A stretch of 23,223 bases of DNA from Leadbetterella sp964489955 (lineage in GTDB: Bacteria > Bacteroidota > Bacteroidia > Cytophagales > Spirosomataceae). Positions within the stretch are counted from its first letter, which is position 1, and each line of letters begins with the position of its first letter. The notes below the pieces were generated by a model that searched no databases, was not told the DNA's origin, and worked only from the letters and a program-made list of their open reading frames with translations. Shown here piece after piece: positions 23,088 to 23,223 of this stretch. The stretch is from NCBI GenBank assembly GCA_964489955.1, contig CAZBAV010000066.1, positions 1 to 23,223 of the forward strand, written 5' to 3'. Both the position numbers and the translations under genes were made by a program.

Positions 23088-23223
23088 ATGAAAAAGAGGA
23101 AGTGAAAATTGGCATCAGACTTTAAATTAAGGGTTATTTTAGAAGCTTTAAAGAAGCGATATACTCTAGCTGTCTTAAGTCAGAAGTATAATCTTCATCC
23201 GAACCAAATATCAATTTGGAAAC
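23088..23223 (+). CDS. IS3-family transposase OrfA, N-terminal part (runs off the window)
   Basis: From ATG 23088 the frame reads MKKRK, an in-frame TGA (23103-23105), then KLASDFKLRVILEALKKRYT and LAVLSQKYNLHPNQISIWK up to the window end. The latter is the N-terminal helix-turn-helix of IS3-family OrfA (HTH_Tnp_1). Either the element is inactive or translation starts at the TTG 23109 after the stop. The rest of OrfA and OrfB would lie beyond the window. The left terminal inverted repeat is probably near 23030-23050 but could not be defined without the other end. The insertion lies roughly 180-200 bp upstream of the susC start and reads away from it. Confidence 0.75.

Noticed and set aside
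1..23223. CRISPR arrays, tRNA or rRNA genes
   Set aside because: No regularly spaced direct repeats and no recognisable tRNA or rRNA sequence were seen on either strand.

Overview
The window looks like a draft-assembly chromosomal segment of a Bacteroidota bacterium (Cytophagales or Sphingobacteriales type; genus not determinable by eye). The reasons are a SusC/SusD pair, LytTR/LytS-type signalling, TAnnTTTG-like promoter elements, low GC, and lipoproteins and receptors typical of the phylum.

Layout. (1) 1-2515, plus strand: the tail of a membrane transporter, a GH130 mannosylglucose phosphorylase and an AGE-family cellobiose/mannobiose 2-epimerase, together an intracellular beta-mannan disaccharide module. 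It meets a secreted dienelactone-hydrolase-like enzyme (2507-3250, minus) tail to tail with a 9-bp overlap. (2) 3250-5410: a small membrane-anchored protein with a C-x9-C-x3-C motif, a stem-loop-rich intergenic region and an AraC regulator. (3) 5619-11304, minus strand: a probable copper-handling locus. In transcription order it holds a second C-x9-C-x3-C protein, a lipoprotein with two YtkA/FixH-like halves, a TonB-dependent receptor with the CxxxM and HxM signatures of the copper receptors OprC/NosA, an MbnP-like lipoprotein, and an MbnH/MauG-like di-heme protein. A perfect 12-bp hairpin plus U-tract sits between the last two genes. (4) 11992-16094, plus strand: a run of unrelated small accessory genes (a broken hypothetical gene, a broken methyltransferase, AraC + SnoaL-like + DUF1398 proteins, a truncated beta-lactamase-like gene). 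They are separated by three long imperfect hairpins that share an AACCGT-containing right-hand core 36-49 nt before the next start codon, which resembles a gene-cassette array. (5) 16352-18095, minus strand: a LytS-type kinase and LytTR regulator pair. (6) 18199-22849, minus strand: a SusD/SusC nutrient-uptake pair; the 10-N gap inside susC is probably an assembly artefact. (7) From about 23030: the start of an IS3-family element running out of the window.

How the parts work together. The mannan module would import a disaccharide, epimerise Man-Man to Man-Glc and phosphorolyse it. The copper locus would capture copper at the outer membrane (receptor) and hold it in the periplasm or at the membrane (MbnP, YtkA-like lipoprotein, Cys-motif proteins), with MbnH oxidising MbnP tryptophan. 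The most notable items are the copper locus, with its two uncharacterised Cys-motif paralogues and internal attenuator-like hairpin, and the hairpin-separated cassette-like array. All calls are by eye from sequence; no searches were run.
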